NCBI GenBank assembly: GCA_965222525.1
Contig: OZ244955.1
Coordinates: forward strand, 1,674,001-1,738,000
DNA from: CBDCUF01 sp965222525
GTDB lineage: Bacteria > Pseudomonadota > Alphaproteobacteria > Rickettsiales > UBA8987
Direction of reading: 5' to 3'
Length of the DNA stretch: 64,000 bases
The notes under the pieces were generated by a model. That model made no database searches. It was not told the origin of the DNA and saw only the letters and a program-made list of their open reading frames with translations. This document shows, in pieces, positions 24,499 to 32,109 of the stretch; the stretch's first letter is position 1; each line of letters begins with the position of its first letter. A program made the position numbers and the translations under genes.

Positions 24499-24680
24499 CC
24501 CTCCCCCGCTTGCGGGGGAGGCAAGAAATCTCGAAATCTTTGATTTCGCAAGATTTCTGGTGGGGGAATACCAACAGCTAACAGCCAAATACCAACAGCC
24601 ACTAACTCACCATTCCCTCCCTGAAAATCTGGCAATCACAGATTGCGCAGATTTTCTGCCCCTCCCGCAAGCGGGAGGGG
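24499..24680. repeat. Family C double-hairpin element (C2)
   Basis: 182 bp with the same ends as the copy at 20349-20566: CCTCCCCCGCTTGCGGGGGA then GGCAAGAAATCTCGAAATC at the left, and GCAGATTTTCTGCCCCTCCC then GCAAGCGGGAGGGG at the right. The core contains the words CCAACAGCTAACAGCC and AATACCAACAGCCACTAACT. It separates the holin-like gene from the Rz-like gene. Confidence 0.82.
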
Positions 24681-24711
24681 TTGAATCCTACTCTCTTAGC
24701 CTTATCCAGTA

Positions 24712-24927
24712 ATGAAACATTTCATAACTGCCATTTTAAGCTGGGTTGGGGATGTGATTCTGCGTGGATTGTCACTTTTCGGGGCGTTTGCCGCCGGTAA
24801 AAAGGCAGAGGAACAGGAATCGCAGGAGGAAATCCTCGACAGGATTGGACATGCCAATAAAATCCGGAATTCTGCTACTAACGCTGATGACAAGTATCTC
24901 CTGCACCCGAAAAATCGTGGTGAATGA
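24712..24927 (+). CDS. Rz-like (inner membrane spanin) small protein
   Basis: 71 residues. A membrane helix (about 4-28: FITAILSWVGDVILRGLSLF) is followed by AAGKKAEEQESQEEILDRIG, a charged helix likely to form a coiled coil. This is the domain plan of inner-membrane spanins (Rz) of phages and prophages. The second half overlaps, in another frame, a lipoprotein gene (24851-25045), the classic nested Rz/Rz1 arrangement. It is short for an Rz protein. The call rests on architecture and neighbours. Confidence 0.6.
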   Translation: MKHFITAILSWVGDVILRGLSLFGAFAAGKKAEEQESQEEILDRIGHANKIRNSATNADDKYLLHPKNRGE

Positions 24928-25045
24928 TTACTGCCTCATCACCCACCCGATATATCTCACCGCAGAGGAAATAAACCACATCTCCCCTGCCACCCGCAGC
25001 TCCCTTCGCATCCATAATAAAATATACGAAGAGTTGTGTGGATGA
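24851..25045 (+). CDS. Rz1-like outer membrane spanin lipoprotein, nested in the Rz-like gene
   Basis: 64 residues from the ATG at 24851, which has AGGA six bases upstream; an open ATG at 24764 lacks this and would put a basic peptide before the signal sequence. The N-terminus MPIKSGILLLTLMTSISC is a lipoprotein signal with a lipobox-like SISC. The mature part contains NDYCLITHPIYLTAEEINHI and ends HNKIYEELCG. It resembles small lipoproteins in alphaproteobacterial prophage lysis cassettes, with the pattern YC-I..PI.LS.E and HN..Y..LC. It overlaps the Rz-like gene by 77 bases in a different frame. It ends three bases before the convergent glpD. Confidence 0.65.
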   Translation: MPIKSGILLLTLMTSISCTRKIVVNDYCLITHPIYLTAEEINHISPATRSSLRIHNKIYEELCG

Positions 25046-25047
25046 GT

Positions 25048-26520
25048 TTATTTACGTTCCAGCCAAGTTGCTATTTTTTCTTTGGTTCGTTCTGATATAT
25101 GCAGGGCGAGTTTGGTGCGGTTCCGGATTATGCTGTTAATGTCGGATGCCCATTCGTTATTGACCAGATAATCAAGCTCTGCCTCGAAAACACCATCCCC
25201 GAAGTTGGTTCCCATATCTTCCGTATCTGTTTTGTCGGATAGAATTTTCTCTGATAGAGTGCCGTAATTATAGGCGTATCTGTGCAACACACCTTCCGGC
25301 AGCCAGTTATATTTTTCCCGTAATTCCCCGAAATATTCTGCTGGATTTGCCATATCCCCGCCTGGCAGTGGTTTTTGCCCTGTCCAGCTTCCGCATTTAT
25401 AGTCAAAATAGCCGGACAGCTTATCCATAACCTGCCCGGCAAGTTTCCTGTAGGTGGTAATCTTACCACCAAACACGTTCAGCAAGGGCAGGCCGTCCAC
25501 ATCATCCAGTTCCAGTTCGTAATCACGGGAAACCCTGGATGCCACAGCCGAATCATCATCAACCAGTGGGCGCACCCCCGAATAGCTCCATATAATATCC
25601 TTCGCTGACAATTGCTTCCTGAAATACCTGTTCACCGCCCTGCACATATAATCCATCTCGTCCTGCGACATATCAGCCTGCGCAGGGTCGCCCTGATAAT
25701 CCTCTTCCGTAGTACCGATAAGGGTAAATTCCTGCTCATAGGGGATGGCAAACACCACCCTGCCGTCATCCTGCTGGAATATATAGGAATGGTCATGATC
25801 AAACAGCTTCGGTACAACAATATGGCTGCCCTTCACCAGCCTGATATCCCGCTTTTTACCACCCTCTATGCGCCCCAGAACCGACGTAACCCATGGTCCG
25901 GTTGCATTCACAACAGCTTTTGAAGTTACGGAATGAATCTGCCCGCCGCTTTTAAGCTCGGCCTGCCAGTGATGCTGCATCCTGTGTGCGGAAACCAGCT
26001 CGGTATACGGCATTATAACCGCACCGTGATTCCTCGCATCCATAGCATTCAGAATCACCAGCCTTGAATCCTTTACCCCGCAATCGGAATAGACAAAACC
26101 CTTCTTCCATTCAGGTTTCAGATCGTTATAAGGGCTTTTATCCAGCCTGACGAAACGGGACTTCTGCAACACACTCTTCCCGCCGATTAAATCATACAGA
26201 AACAGACCAGCCCTGATCATCCATGCCGGTCGGATTGCCTTGTTATGCGGCAGGACAAACCGCATCGGCCAAATGATATGCGGGGCAATCCGCAGCAATA
26301 TATCACGCTCCTTCAGCGCCTCCCGTACCAGCCGGAATTCATGCTGCTCCAGATAGCGCAGCCCGCCATGGATAAGCTTGGTACTGGCCCAGGAAGTGGC
26401 TCCTCCCAGGTCAGCCTTATCACAGAGCAGCACTTTCAACCCACGTCCGGCAGCATCACGGGCTATCCCGGCCCCGTTAATCCCTCCGCCGATAACGAGA
26501 ATATCGTAATGATTGGTCAT
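25048..26520 (-). CDS. glpD: Aerobic glycerol-3-phosphate dehydrogenase
   Basis: 490 residues. FAD-binding N-terminus DILVIGGGINGAGIARDAAG, then GGATSWASTKLIHGGLRYLE and the substrate region PYNDLKPEWKKGFVYSDC. Downstream are GPWVTSVLG, FAIPYEQEFTLIGTTEEDY and the C-terminal DAO_C domain. It oxidises glycerol-3-phosphate to dihydroxyacetone phosphate at the inner membrane and passes electrons to quinone. No glpK/glpF neighbour is seen. It converges with the lysis-type genes. Confidence 0.95.
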   Translation of the reverse strand: MTNHYDILVIGGGINGAGIARDAAGRGLKVLLCDKADLGGATSWASTKLIHGGLRYLEQHEFRLVREALKERDILLRIAPHIIWPMRFVLPHNKAIRPAWMIRAGLFLYDLIGGKSVLQKSRFVRLDKSPYNDLKPEWKKGFVYSDCGVKDSRLVILNAMDARNHGAVIMPYTELVSAHRMQHHWQAELKSGGQIHSVTSKAVVNATGPWVTSVLGRIEGGKKRDIRLVKGSHIVVPKLFDHDHSYIFQQDDGRVVFAIPYEQEFTLIGTTEEDYQGDPAQADMSQDEMDYMCRAVNRYFRKQLSAKDIIWSYSGVRPLVDDDSAVASRVSRDYELELDDVDGLPLLNVFGGKITTYRKLAGQVMDKLSGYFDYKCGSWTGQKPLPGGDMANPAEYFGELREKYNWLPEGVLHRYAYNYGTLSEKILSDKTDTEDMGTNFGDGVFEAELDYLVNNEWASDINSIIRNRTKLALHISERTKEKIATWLERK

Positions 26521-26661
26521 AGCTATTAGTCTATAGGTATAATCCTGATATCAAACAACTTAAAAACACAATACATCTTGTCTGCCGCAGCGGAATGTTA
26601 TAATCTGCCTTAATCACGTAGATGGTTATTTATCAATGGCTAGTGACTCGTGGCTAGTGTT

Positions 26662-26747
26662 GTCATCCTGAACTTGTTTCAGGATCCATCCGTCAATACA
26701 CTCCACGGCTAATGGAGAAATGGATGCTGAAACAAGTTCAGCATGAC
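26662..26747. repeat. Family A element, internally deleted copy (A2)
   Basis: 86 bp with the family ends GTCATCCTGAACTTGTTTCA and TGAAACAAGTTCAGCATGAC but without the 60-base internal region shared by copies A1, A3 and A4. It is flanked by CTAGTGACTCGTGGCTAGTG (left) and by ACTACAAGCCACTCACTAAT (right), degenerate words also found near A3. It lies between glpD and ftsK. Confidence 0.82.
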
Positions 26748-26811
26748 ATTAACCACAAGATTCTAACTACAAGCCACTCACTAATAACTGGCAACTTAAT
26801 TCAGGTAGATT

Positions 26812-29250
26812 ATGGCAGCGAGGAAAAAGACCAAGAGGAAAATCCGGAAGTCTGGCGGTGATAGCGGTTTTACGGCATTCTTCAAAAACCGGGCAACCGA
26901 GATATTCGGCTTTTTTATACTGGGATTCGCAGTATTTGCCGCTGCTGCGCTGCTGACATATAATCCTGCCGATCCTTCATTCAACCATGCTACCGATAAT
27001 CCACCTACCAACCTGGCCGGTAGCGCAGGTGCATGGCTTGCCGGCCCTACGCTGGAACTCATAGGTGCCGCCGGTTTTCTGCTGGTTATCATACCTTTCA
27101 TATGGGGATGGAAGATTCTGCGCAAGGATATTCCGGAAAAACTATGGCTGCGGATGGTGCTGTTTTTCGTATGCATCCCCGCTATGGCCGGAGCATTTGC
27201 GCTGCTCGACCTGCTGTTACATCTCGAAAACCCGATATCACTGCCGCAGGACTGGCCGTCTGACAGTTTCGGCGGGTTTATCGGCAAGTACCTGATGGAA
27301 AGCCTTTCCCCGTCAATCACCATATGGGCATTTGGGATTGCAGCGGTTTCCAGCGGGATTGCAACCATGATAATCTCCTCAGGGGTAGGAGCCGGTCAGT
27401 GGGCAGGGATTTTTGCCGGTATATGGGGAATGTTCACATGGGCAGTACTAAAAATATGGGACGGTATGGTTTATGTAGCGGAAAGCGTACAGCAGATTTC
27501 CGAGCGCAGGGAAGTGGATGACGAGGAAGAGGAAGAAGACGAGAAAGATATTGAATTTTACGGCGACTTTATGATGGAGGATTTTGAAGAGGAGCCGGCC
27601 AGAAAAGACAGGGAGTCGTTACTTAGCAAGGCTTTCAGGGCCGGCAGAACCGAGAAGCCTCCAAAACCGGAAAAACCCAGGCGTCAGCCACGCAAGTTCC
27701 GTAAAACAGTGGAAACTCAGCCTGAACCCGAACAGGGTGAACTTGATGTTAAAATGCATGATGATTTTCAGATGCCGCCGATGGATTTGCTTTCTCCGGC
27801 AAAGCGCAAGAAATCCGGCGGGTTAAGCGAAAATGCACTGTCGCAGAATGCGGAAATGCTGGAGAAAGTACTGGAGGATTTCGGGGTGCATGGCAAGATT
27901 GTCGAGGTTTCGCCCGGTCCTGTGGTGACCTTATATGCGCTGGAGCCTTCACCTGGCACCAAATCGGCACGGGTTGTCGGGCTTGCTGATGATATTGCCC
28001 GTTCGATGAGCGCTATTTCCGCCCGTATTTCGGTGATTCCGGGGCGTAATGCTATCGGGATAGAGCTGCCCAACGCCAACCGCCAGACCGTATATCTGCG
28101 TGAATTGCTGGAATCCAGGGAATTCCAGAACAGCAAGGCCAAACTGCCGCTTGCGCTGGGCAAGGATATCAGCGGTAGCGATATTATCATCGACCTGGCG
28201 AAAACCCCGCATTTGCTGGTTGCCGGTACGACCGGTTCGGGTAAGTCGGTCGGGGTGAATGCGATGATTTTGTCGCTGATTTACCGCTATGCGCCGGATG
28301 AGTGCAAATTCATCATGATTGACCCGAAGATGCTGGAACTTTCGATGTATCAGGATATTCCGCATTTGCTGACACCGGTTGTGACCGACCCTGCCAAGGC
28401 GGTTGTAGCTCTAAAATGGACGGTGAAGGAGATGGAAAACCGCTATCGGCTCATGTCGAATCTTGGTGTACGGAATCTGGAGGGTTACAACAAAAAGATA
28501 GCTGAAGCTATTGAAAATGAAGAAGAATTAACCCGCACTGTGCAGACCGGCTTTGACCCCGACACCGGCCAGCCGATTATGGAAGACCAGCCGCTTGACA
28601 TGTCACCGCTACCGTTTATCGTGGTGATTGTCGATGAAATGGCGGATTTGATGCTGGTTGCGGGTAAGGAAATTGAGGGTTCGATCCAGCGGCTGGCGCA
28701 GATGGCACGGGCAGCCGGAATCCATATAGTGCTTGCCACACAACGTCCCTCGGTGGATGTAATCACCGGTATCATCAAGGCGAATTTCCCGTCTCGTATC
28801 AGTTTTCAGGTGACTTCCAAGATTGATAGCCGTACAATCCTCGGCGAGCAGGGAGCCGAGCAATTGCTGGGGATGGGCGATATGCTATGTATGACCGGCG
28901 GTAGCCGCCTGGTGCGGGTACACGGGCCGTTTGTTGATGACATAGAGGTTGAGCGGGTTGTTGAGTTTGCCAAGTCACAGGGTGAGCCGGAATATATCGA
29001 GGATGTAACGGTCGCAGATGATGAGGAAGACGGTGAGTTTTCGGTGGAGGGCGGTGAAGGGCGTGACGAGATGTATGAGAAAGCGGTTATGGTGGTGCAG
29101 GAATCGGGCAAGGCTTCTACCAGCTTTATCCAGCGCCAGTTACGCATAGGCTATAACCGTGCAGCTAATATTATAGACGAACTTGAGCAGGATGGTATAA
29201 TCAGCCCCGCCGACCATGCCGGCCGCAGGGAAGTACTGGTGGATGGTTAA
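26812..29250 (+). CDS. ftsK: DNA translocase FtsK
   Basis: 812 residues. Four membrane segments (about 28-190), an acidic/proline linker (about 225-335), then the motor: FGVHGKIVEVSPGPVVTLYA (alpha/beta), Walker A AGTTGSGKSVGVNAMILSL (about 467), FIVVIVDEMADLMLVAGKEI (Walker B), and HIVLATQRPSVDVITGIIKA. The C-terminal winged-helix gamma domain (GKASTSFIQRQLRIGYNRAA) recognises polar KOPS sequences. FtsK localises at the septum and pumps chromosome termini and activates XerCD. The linker is shorter than in E. coli and the usual lolA partner downstream is not next to it; holC is. Confidence 0.97.
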   Translation: MAARKKTKRKIRKSGGDSGFTAFFKNRATEIFGFFILGFAVFAAAALLTYNPADPSFNHATDNPPTNLAGSAGAWLAGPTLELIGAAGFLLVIIPFIWGWKILRKDIPEKLWLRMVLFFVCIPAMAGAFALLDLLLHLENPISLPQDWPSDSFGGFIGKYLMESLSPSITIWAFGIAAVSSGIATMIISSGVGAGQWAGIFAGIWGMFTWAVLKIWDGMVYVAESVQQISERREVDDEEEEEDEKDIEFYGDFMMEDFEEEPARKDRESLLSKAFRAGRTEKPPKPEKPRRQPRKFRKTVETQPEPEQGELDVKMHDDFQMPPMDLLSPAKRKKSGGLSENALSQNAEMLEKVLEDFGVHGKIVEVSPGPVVTLYALEPSPGTKSARVVGLADDIARSMSAISARISVIPGRNAIGIELPNANRQTVYLRELLESREFQNSKAKLPLALGKDISGSDIIIDLAKTPHLLVAGTTGSGKSVGVNAMILSLIYRYAPDECKFIMIDPKMLELSMYQDIPHLLTPVVTDPAKAVVALKWTVKEMENRYRLMSNLGVRNLEGYNKKIAEAIENEEELTRTVQTGFDPDTGQPIMEDQPLDMSPLPFIVVIVDEMADLMLVAGKEIEGSIQRLAQMARAAGIHIVLATQRPSVDVITGIIKANFPSRISFQVTSKIDSRTILGEQGAEQLLGMGDMLCMTGGSRLVRVHGPFVDDIEVERVVEFAKSQGEPEYIEDVTVADDEEDGEFSVEGGEGRDEMYEKAVMVVQESGKASTSFIQRQLRIGYNRAANIIDELEQDGIISPADHAGRREVLVDG

Positions 29251-29259
29251 GGGAGAACA

Positions 29260-29709
29260 ATGACCGAAGTTAGTTTTTATCATATGACCAGATCACCGCT
29301 GGATAAGGTGTTGCCGCAGTTGATGCTGAAGCTGATAAATAGCGGTAACAGGGCGGTATTGCTTGCTTCTGACGGGGCTATGCTACAGGAGGCGGATGCG
29401 CTGCTATGGCGGTTTAGCACCAACAAGGTGGTTCCTCATGGCACAAAAGAGGATGGTTTTACCGAAGAACAACCGGTTTATCTTACGTTACAGGAGGAGA
29501 ATCCGAATAATGCCAATATGCTGGTGGTTATAGGCGGAGCTGAGCCGGAATATATTGACAAATTCGACCGTTGCCTTGATATTTTTGACGGTAATAATGA
29601 GGCCGAAACCGCACAGGCACGCAGCCGCTGGCAGAAATACAAGGAACAGGATATGGAGCTGACCTACTGGCAGCAAAACCCGAAAGGCGCCTGGGAGAAG
29701 GCTGCCTAG
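29260..29709 (+). CDS. holC: DNA polymerase III chi subunit
   Basis: 149 residues, start MTEVSFYHMTRSPLDKVLPQ, with AVLLASDGAMLQEADALLW, FTEEQPVYLTLQEENPNNA and WQKYKEQDMELTYWQQNPKG, the conserved end of HolC. Chi links the clamp loader to single-strand-binding protein. It begins nine bases after ftsK and is probably co-transcribed with it. Confidence 0.92.
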   Translation: MTEVSFYHMTRSPLDKVLPQLMLKLINSGNRAVLLASDGAMLQEADALLWRFSTNKVVPHGTKEDGFTEEQPVYLTLQEENPNNANMLVVIGGAEPEYIDKFDRCLDIFDGNNEAETAQARSRWQKYKEQDMELTYWQQNPKGAWEKAA

Positions 29710-29725
29710 ATGTATTTACATAACT

Positions 29726-29790
29726 GTCACCCCGGATGGATGGTTTCCCTAAATCTGTGATTTCGTATAGAAACCACCATTCTCGGGGGT
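29726..29790. repeat. Family B element, left half (B2)
   Basis: CTGTCACCCCGGATGGATGG followed by the TTTC/GAAA arm and ACCATTCTCGGGG. It matches the first 60-70 bases of the copy at 21519 and then stops, so this is a solo arm or truncated copy. It lies between holC and the MnhB-like gene. Confidence 0.75.
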
Positions 29791-29811
29791 ACAGGCAATA
29801 GAGAGGCGAGG

Positions 29812-30228
29812 ATGAGAAACCAGTTAGTCTTACGAGTAGTAGCAAAGTTTCTGACGCCATTTATCCTTATGTATGCGCTTTATGTGCAGTTACATGGGGA
29901 ATATAGCCCTGGCGGCGGGTTTCAGGCCGGTGTGATATTCGCCTCCGCCTTTATTTTATACTGCCTTATATATGGGCTGGAACGCACATTGAAAATCCTT
30001 TCCTTTGACGAATTGCGGATTCTGGCCTGTATCGGGGTGCTGTTATACGCAGGGGTCGGGGTTCTGACCATGCTTATCGGCGGTGAATTTCTGAACTATT
30101 CGGTACTGGCCTCCAGCCCGATTTCAGGCCAGAAAACCGGCATATTACTGATAGAACTTGGTGTAGGTATTACGGTTTTTTCAGTTATGCTCCTGATTTT
30201 CCTGCTGTTTGTTGGCCGGAAGGAATAG
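29812..30228 (+). CDS. mnhB: MnhB/MrpB-type sodium:proton antiporter subunit
   Basis: 138 residues with four membrane helices. The motif LHGEYSPGGGFQAGVIFASA is the signature of MnhB (MrpB) subunits. In the family it is one of six or seven subunits of the Mrp complex, which is related to complex I membrane arms. No other mrp gene is in the window, so the operon is split or lost. The 3' end overlaps the convergent bolA gene by 44 bases. Confidence 0.88.
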   Translation: MRNQLVLRVVAKFLTPFILMYALYVQLHGEYSPGGGFQAGVIFASAFILYCLIYGLERTLKILSFDELRILACIGVLLYAGVGVLTMLIGGEFLNYSVLASSPISGQKTGILLIELGVGITVFSVMLLIFLLFVGRKE

Positions 30229-30475
30229 TGCTGATTGAAAGCGCATGAATATCCCGCATTTCGGCCTCAAGCGCCTTATGCACCATACGATGACATTCTA
30301 TACGTGATTTGCCGTCAAATTTTTCTGAAACGATTTCCAGTCTGAAATGTGACTCTCCGCCCTCTCTGGCTCCGGCATGCCCCGCATGCAGATGCGATTC
30401 ATCGATAACCTCAAGCCGCTCCGGAGCAAGTTTTTTAACGAGCTTTTTCTCAATATTTTCAATTAATTGCGGCAT
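30185..30475 (-). CDS. bolA: BolA/IbaG family protein
   Basis: 96 residues. RLEVIDESHLHAGHAGAREG contains the conserved HxGH-type BolA motif, then SHFRLEIVSEKFDGKSRIEC and HRMVHKALEAEMRDIHALSI. BolA proteins partner with monothiol glutaredoxins in iron-sulfur trafficking and can regulate transcription. It converges with mnhB and overlaps its last 44 bases. The last dozen residues (SGQQTAGKSGA) lie in the overlap and are not conserved. Confidence 0.93.
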   Translation of the reverse strand: MPQLIENIEKKLVKKLAPERLEVIDESHLHAGHAGAREGGESHFRLEIVSEKFDGKSRIECHRMVHKALEAEMRDIHALSISTIPSGQQTAGKSGA

Positions 30476-30503
30476 ATTATTTATCTATTATATTCATTTT
30501 TAT

Positions 30504-30598
30504 GTCATTCTGCTGTCTTGCAAAGCAAGGCGAGCAGAATCCAGATAATACACAACTGGATCCTGCGCTAAATTGCTTTGCAATTTCCGCAGGATGAC
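30504..30598. repeat. Family A-like tandem hairpin element (A5)
   Basis: 95 bp: GTCATTCTGCTGTCTTGC pairs with GCAAGGCGAGCAGAAT, and CTGGATCCTGCGCTAAATTG pairs with CAATTTCCGCAGGATGAC. The outer ends resemble family A (GTCAT...ATGAC) but the core differs. A decayed copy of the first hairpin is at 5571-5602. Together with the AT-rich leader of the XRE gene it fills the 302-base gap 30476-30777. Confidence 0.7.
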
Positions 30599-30777
30599 CG
30601 TGCCAGAACGGGAATTGTCTCATTATATAACATATTATGGGACAATTTCAGGCTGTATATCCTCCACCCTACTTTACAGCAATAAATTATTCTTAATATT
30701 CAATGCTTTGATATCAACCAAAATTTGGCATACCTCCTGCTTCTATTAGGCAACACCCACCAACGTAAGGAGATAAA

Positions 30778-31146
30778 ATGCCTAATAATATCAAAGCAGT
30801 AAAGGAGATAGATAACTCAATAGGTGAGAAAATTACCTATCTACGCACAACTCAAGGTATAACACGCAAGGAGCTGGCTGACAAGCTGGGAGTTACCCAC
30901 CAACAGCTACAAAAATATGAACATGGCACAAACCGGATTTCAGTAAGCCGACTGGTTGAAATCGCCAATGCACTCCAGGTGCATATCATATATTTCTTCG
31001 AAAGTTTTATGGAATATATCGAACCGCATAAAATCAAGAAACAGCGGCTATATATGGAGGTCATGCGCGATTTTGCCTCAATCCCCCGCGAAGACCAGCA
31101 GGATGCCCTGCGCAAGCTTATTGCGGTTCTGGCGGAGAAGGGGTAG
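30778..31146 (+). CDS. XRE-family helix-turn-helix transcriptional regulator
   Basis: 122 residues. The HTH spans about 16-70: IGEKITYLRTTQGITRKELA, then DKLGVTHQQLQKYEHGTNRI and SVSRLVEIANALQVHIIYFF. The C-terminal 45 residues are a charged helical region that may serve for dimerisation (FASIPREDQQDALRKLIAVL). The ribosome binding site (AAGGAGAT) is strong. Regulators of this size with IYFF after the HTH are common in alphaproteobacteria. Targets cannot be seen. Its 3' end overlaps a small convergent gene by 29 bases. Confidence 0.9.
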   Translation: MPNNIKAVKEIDNSIGEKITYLRTTQGITRKELADKLGVTHQQLQKYEHGTNRISVSRLVEIANALQVHIIYFFESFMEYIEPHKIKKQRLYMEVMRDFASIPREDQQDALRKLIAVLAEKG

Positions 31147-31312
31147 CACCGCTGCCCTCATGTTTGAAAGAAGTAAGCCCATACTTTTTATCCATTTCTG
31201 CAAAAAAATCTTCGCCATCTATAAGCTTTGCTTTGCCAGAAAGTACTTGCCGACTACGTTTTTGCATTTCTTTCTGCAATTCACTTAACTTTTGATATTG
31301 GCTAATAATCAC
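31118..31312 (-). CDS. Small charged protein coupled to the DUF1223 gene
   Basis: 64 residues from a GTG at 31312 that overlaps the stop of the DUF1223 gene (GTGA), pointing to translational coupling. Sequence: helical, basic first half (QKLSELQKEMQKRSRQVLSG), then KAKLIDGEDFFAEMDKKYGL and a Pro/Ser tail that runs into the convergent XRE gene. The KLIDGEDFFAEM part loosely resembles C-termini of small antitoxin-like proteins, but I see no toxin next to it and make no such call. Confidence 0.45.
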   Translation of the reverse strand: MIISQYQKLSELQKEMQKRSRQVLSGKAKLIDGEDFFAEMDKKYGLTSFKHEGSGATPSPPEPQ

Positions 31313-32049
31313 AGCCCAACCCTGTAGCTGGCGGCGCCGTTGATACGTCCCCAGTCCTTTTCCTGGATTATCACTGCAAGATTGTCGGTTTTCCTGATTT
31401 TGTCAAGCTCCAGCGTGATTATCAGCGCTTCATCCGCCAACTCGCCAAGCAGGAAAATCTCCTTTACCACATTGGCATTCCTGACAGTCCTGCCGCGGTG
31501 AATACCACTTTCGATACTGGTCTGATGGCGGGAATCGTAAGTCACCAGCCAGATATCATGCTCCCCGCTATTCGCAGCGCCAACCTTTATATCCAGCTTG
31601 CTGCCGTCAGGCCGGAAGCCAATCGGAATCGCCCGCATATCATCCATAGCATGGTTTATCTTCTCAACCACCGCCGAGCCACGGGTCTTACGCAACTCAT
31701 ACCGCCCGTCAACCATTATCTGCGGTGTGTAAAGGTAGGATTTATTATCACGGGCAGCGTAGACTTCGTGGCGGGAGGTGGTGTAAGGCGTGGCGAACGG
31801 GTCTTTCCAGCCTTTTCTGTCCCACAAGTCAACATGAAAGGAAAGCGGCAGTACATTACCTTTCTCCTCGCCCTGAACCGCCAGTTGCTCGATAATACGG
31901 TCGGCAGGCGGACAGGCAGGACAGCCCTGTGACGTAAACAACTCGACCACAATCGGCCTGGTCGGTTTTATAACACTACCCTCCGCCAACACCCCGACAG
32001 GCAGGAGGATAACAACAAGAAAGGCTATTTTTACCAGAGTTCTGTACAT
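31309..32049 (-). CDS. DUF1223 thioredoxin-fold exported protein
   Basis: 246 residues from the ATG at 32049 (MYRTLVKIAFLVVILLPVGV, a signal peptide ending near LAEG). An upstream TTG adds eight residues. The mature part begins PTRPIVVELFTSQGCPACPP, the DUF1223 signature with a CPAC redox-like motif. HVDLWDRKGWKDPFATPYTT and YTPQIMVDGRYE follow. The family has a thioredoxin-like fold; its substrate is not known. It lies downstream of nuoD in the same direction. Confidence 0.88.
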   Translation of the reverse strand: MYRTLVKIAFLVVILLPVGVLAEGSVIKPTRPIVVELFTSQGCPACPPADRIIEQLAVQGEEKGNVLPLSFHVDLWDRKGWKDPFATPYTTSRHEVYAARDNKSYLYTPQIMVDGRYELRKTRGSAVVEKINHAMDDMRAIPIGFRPDGSKLDIKVGAANSGEHDIWLVTYDSRHQTSIESGIHRGRTVRNANVVKEIFLLGELADEALIITLELDKIRKTDNLAVIIQEKDWGRINGAASYRVGL

Positions 32050-32109
32050 TTGATATGCAGTATACCATTTCAAACCTCAGCACACAACACTCAACACTGC
32101 ACACTTTAC

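Noticed and set aside
31118..31312. Antitoxin of a toxin-antitoxin pair with the XRE gene
   Set aside because: The two genes are convergent and overlapping, no toxin-sized partner follows, and the resemblance is limited to a short helical stretch.
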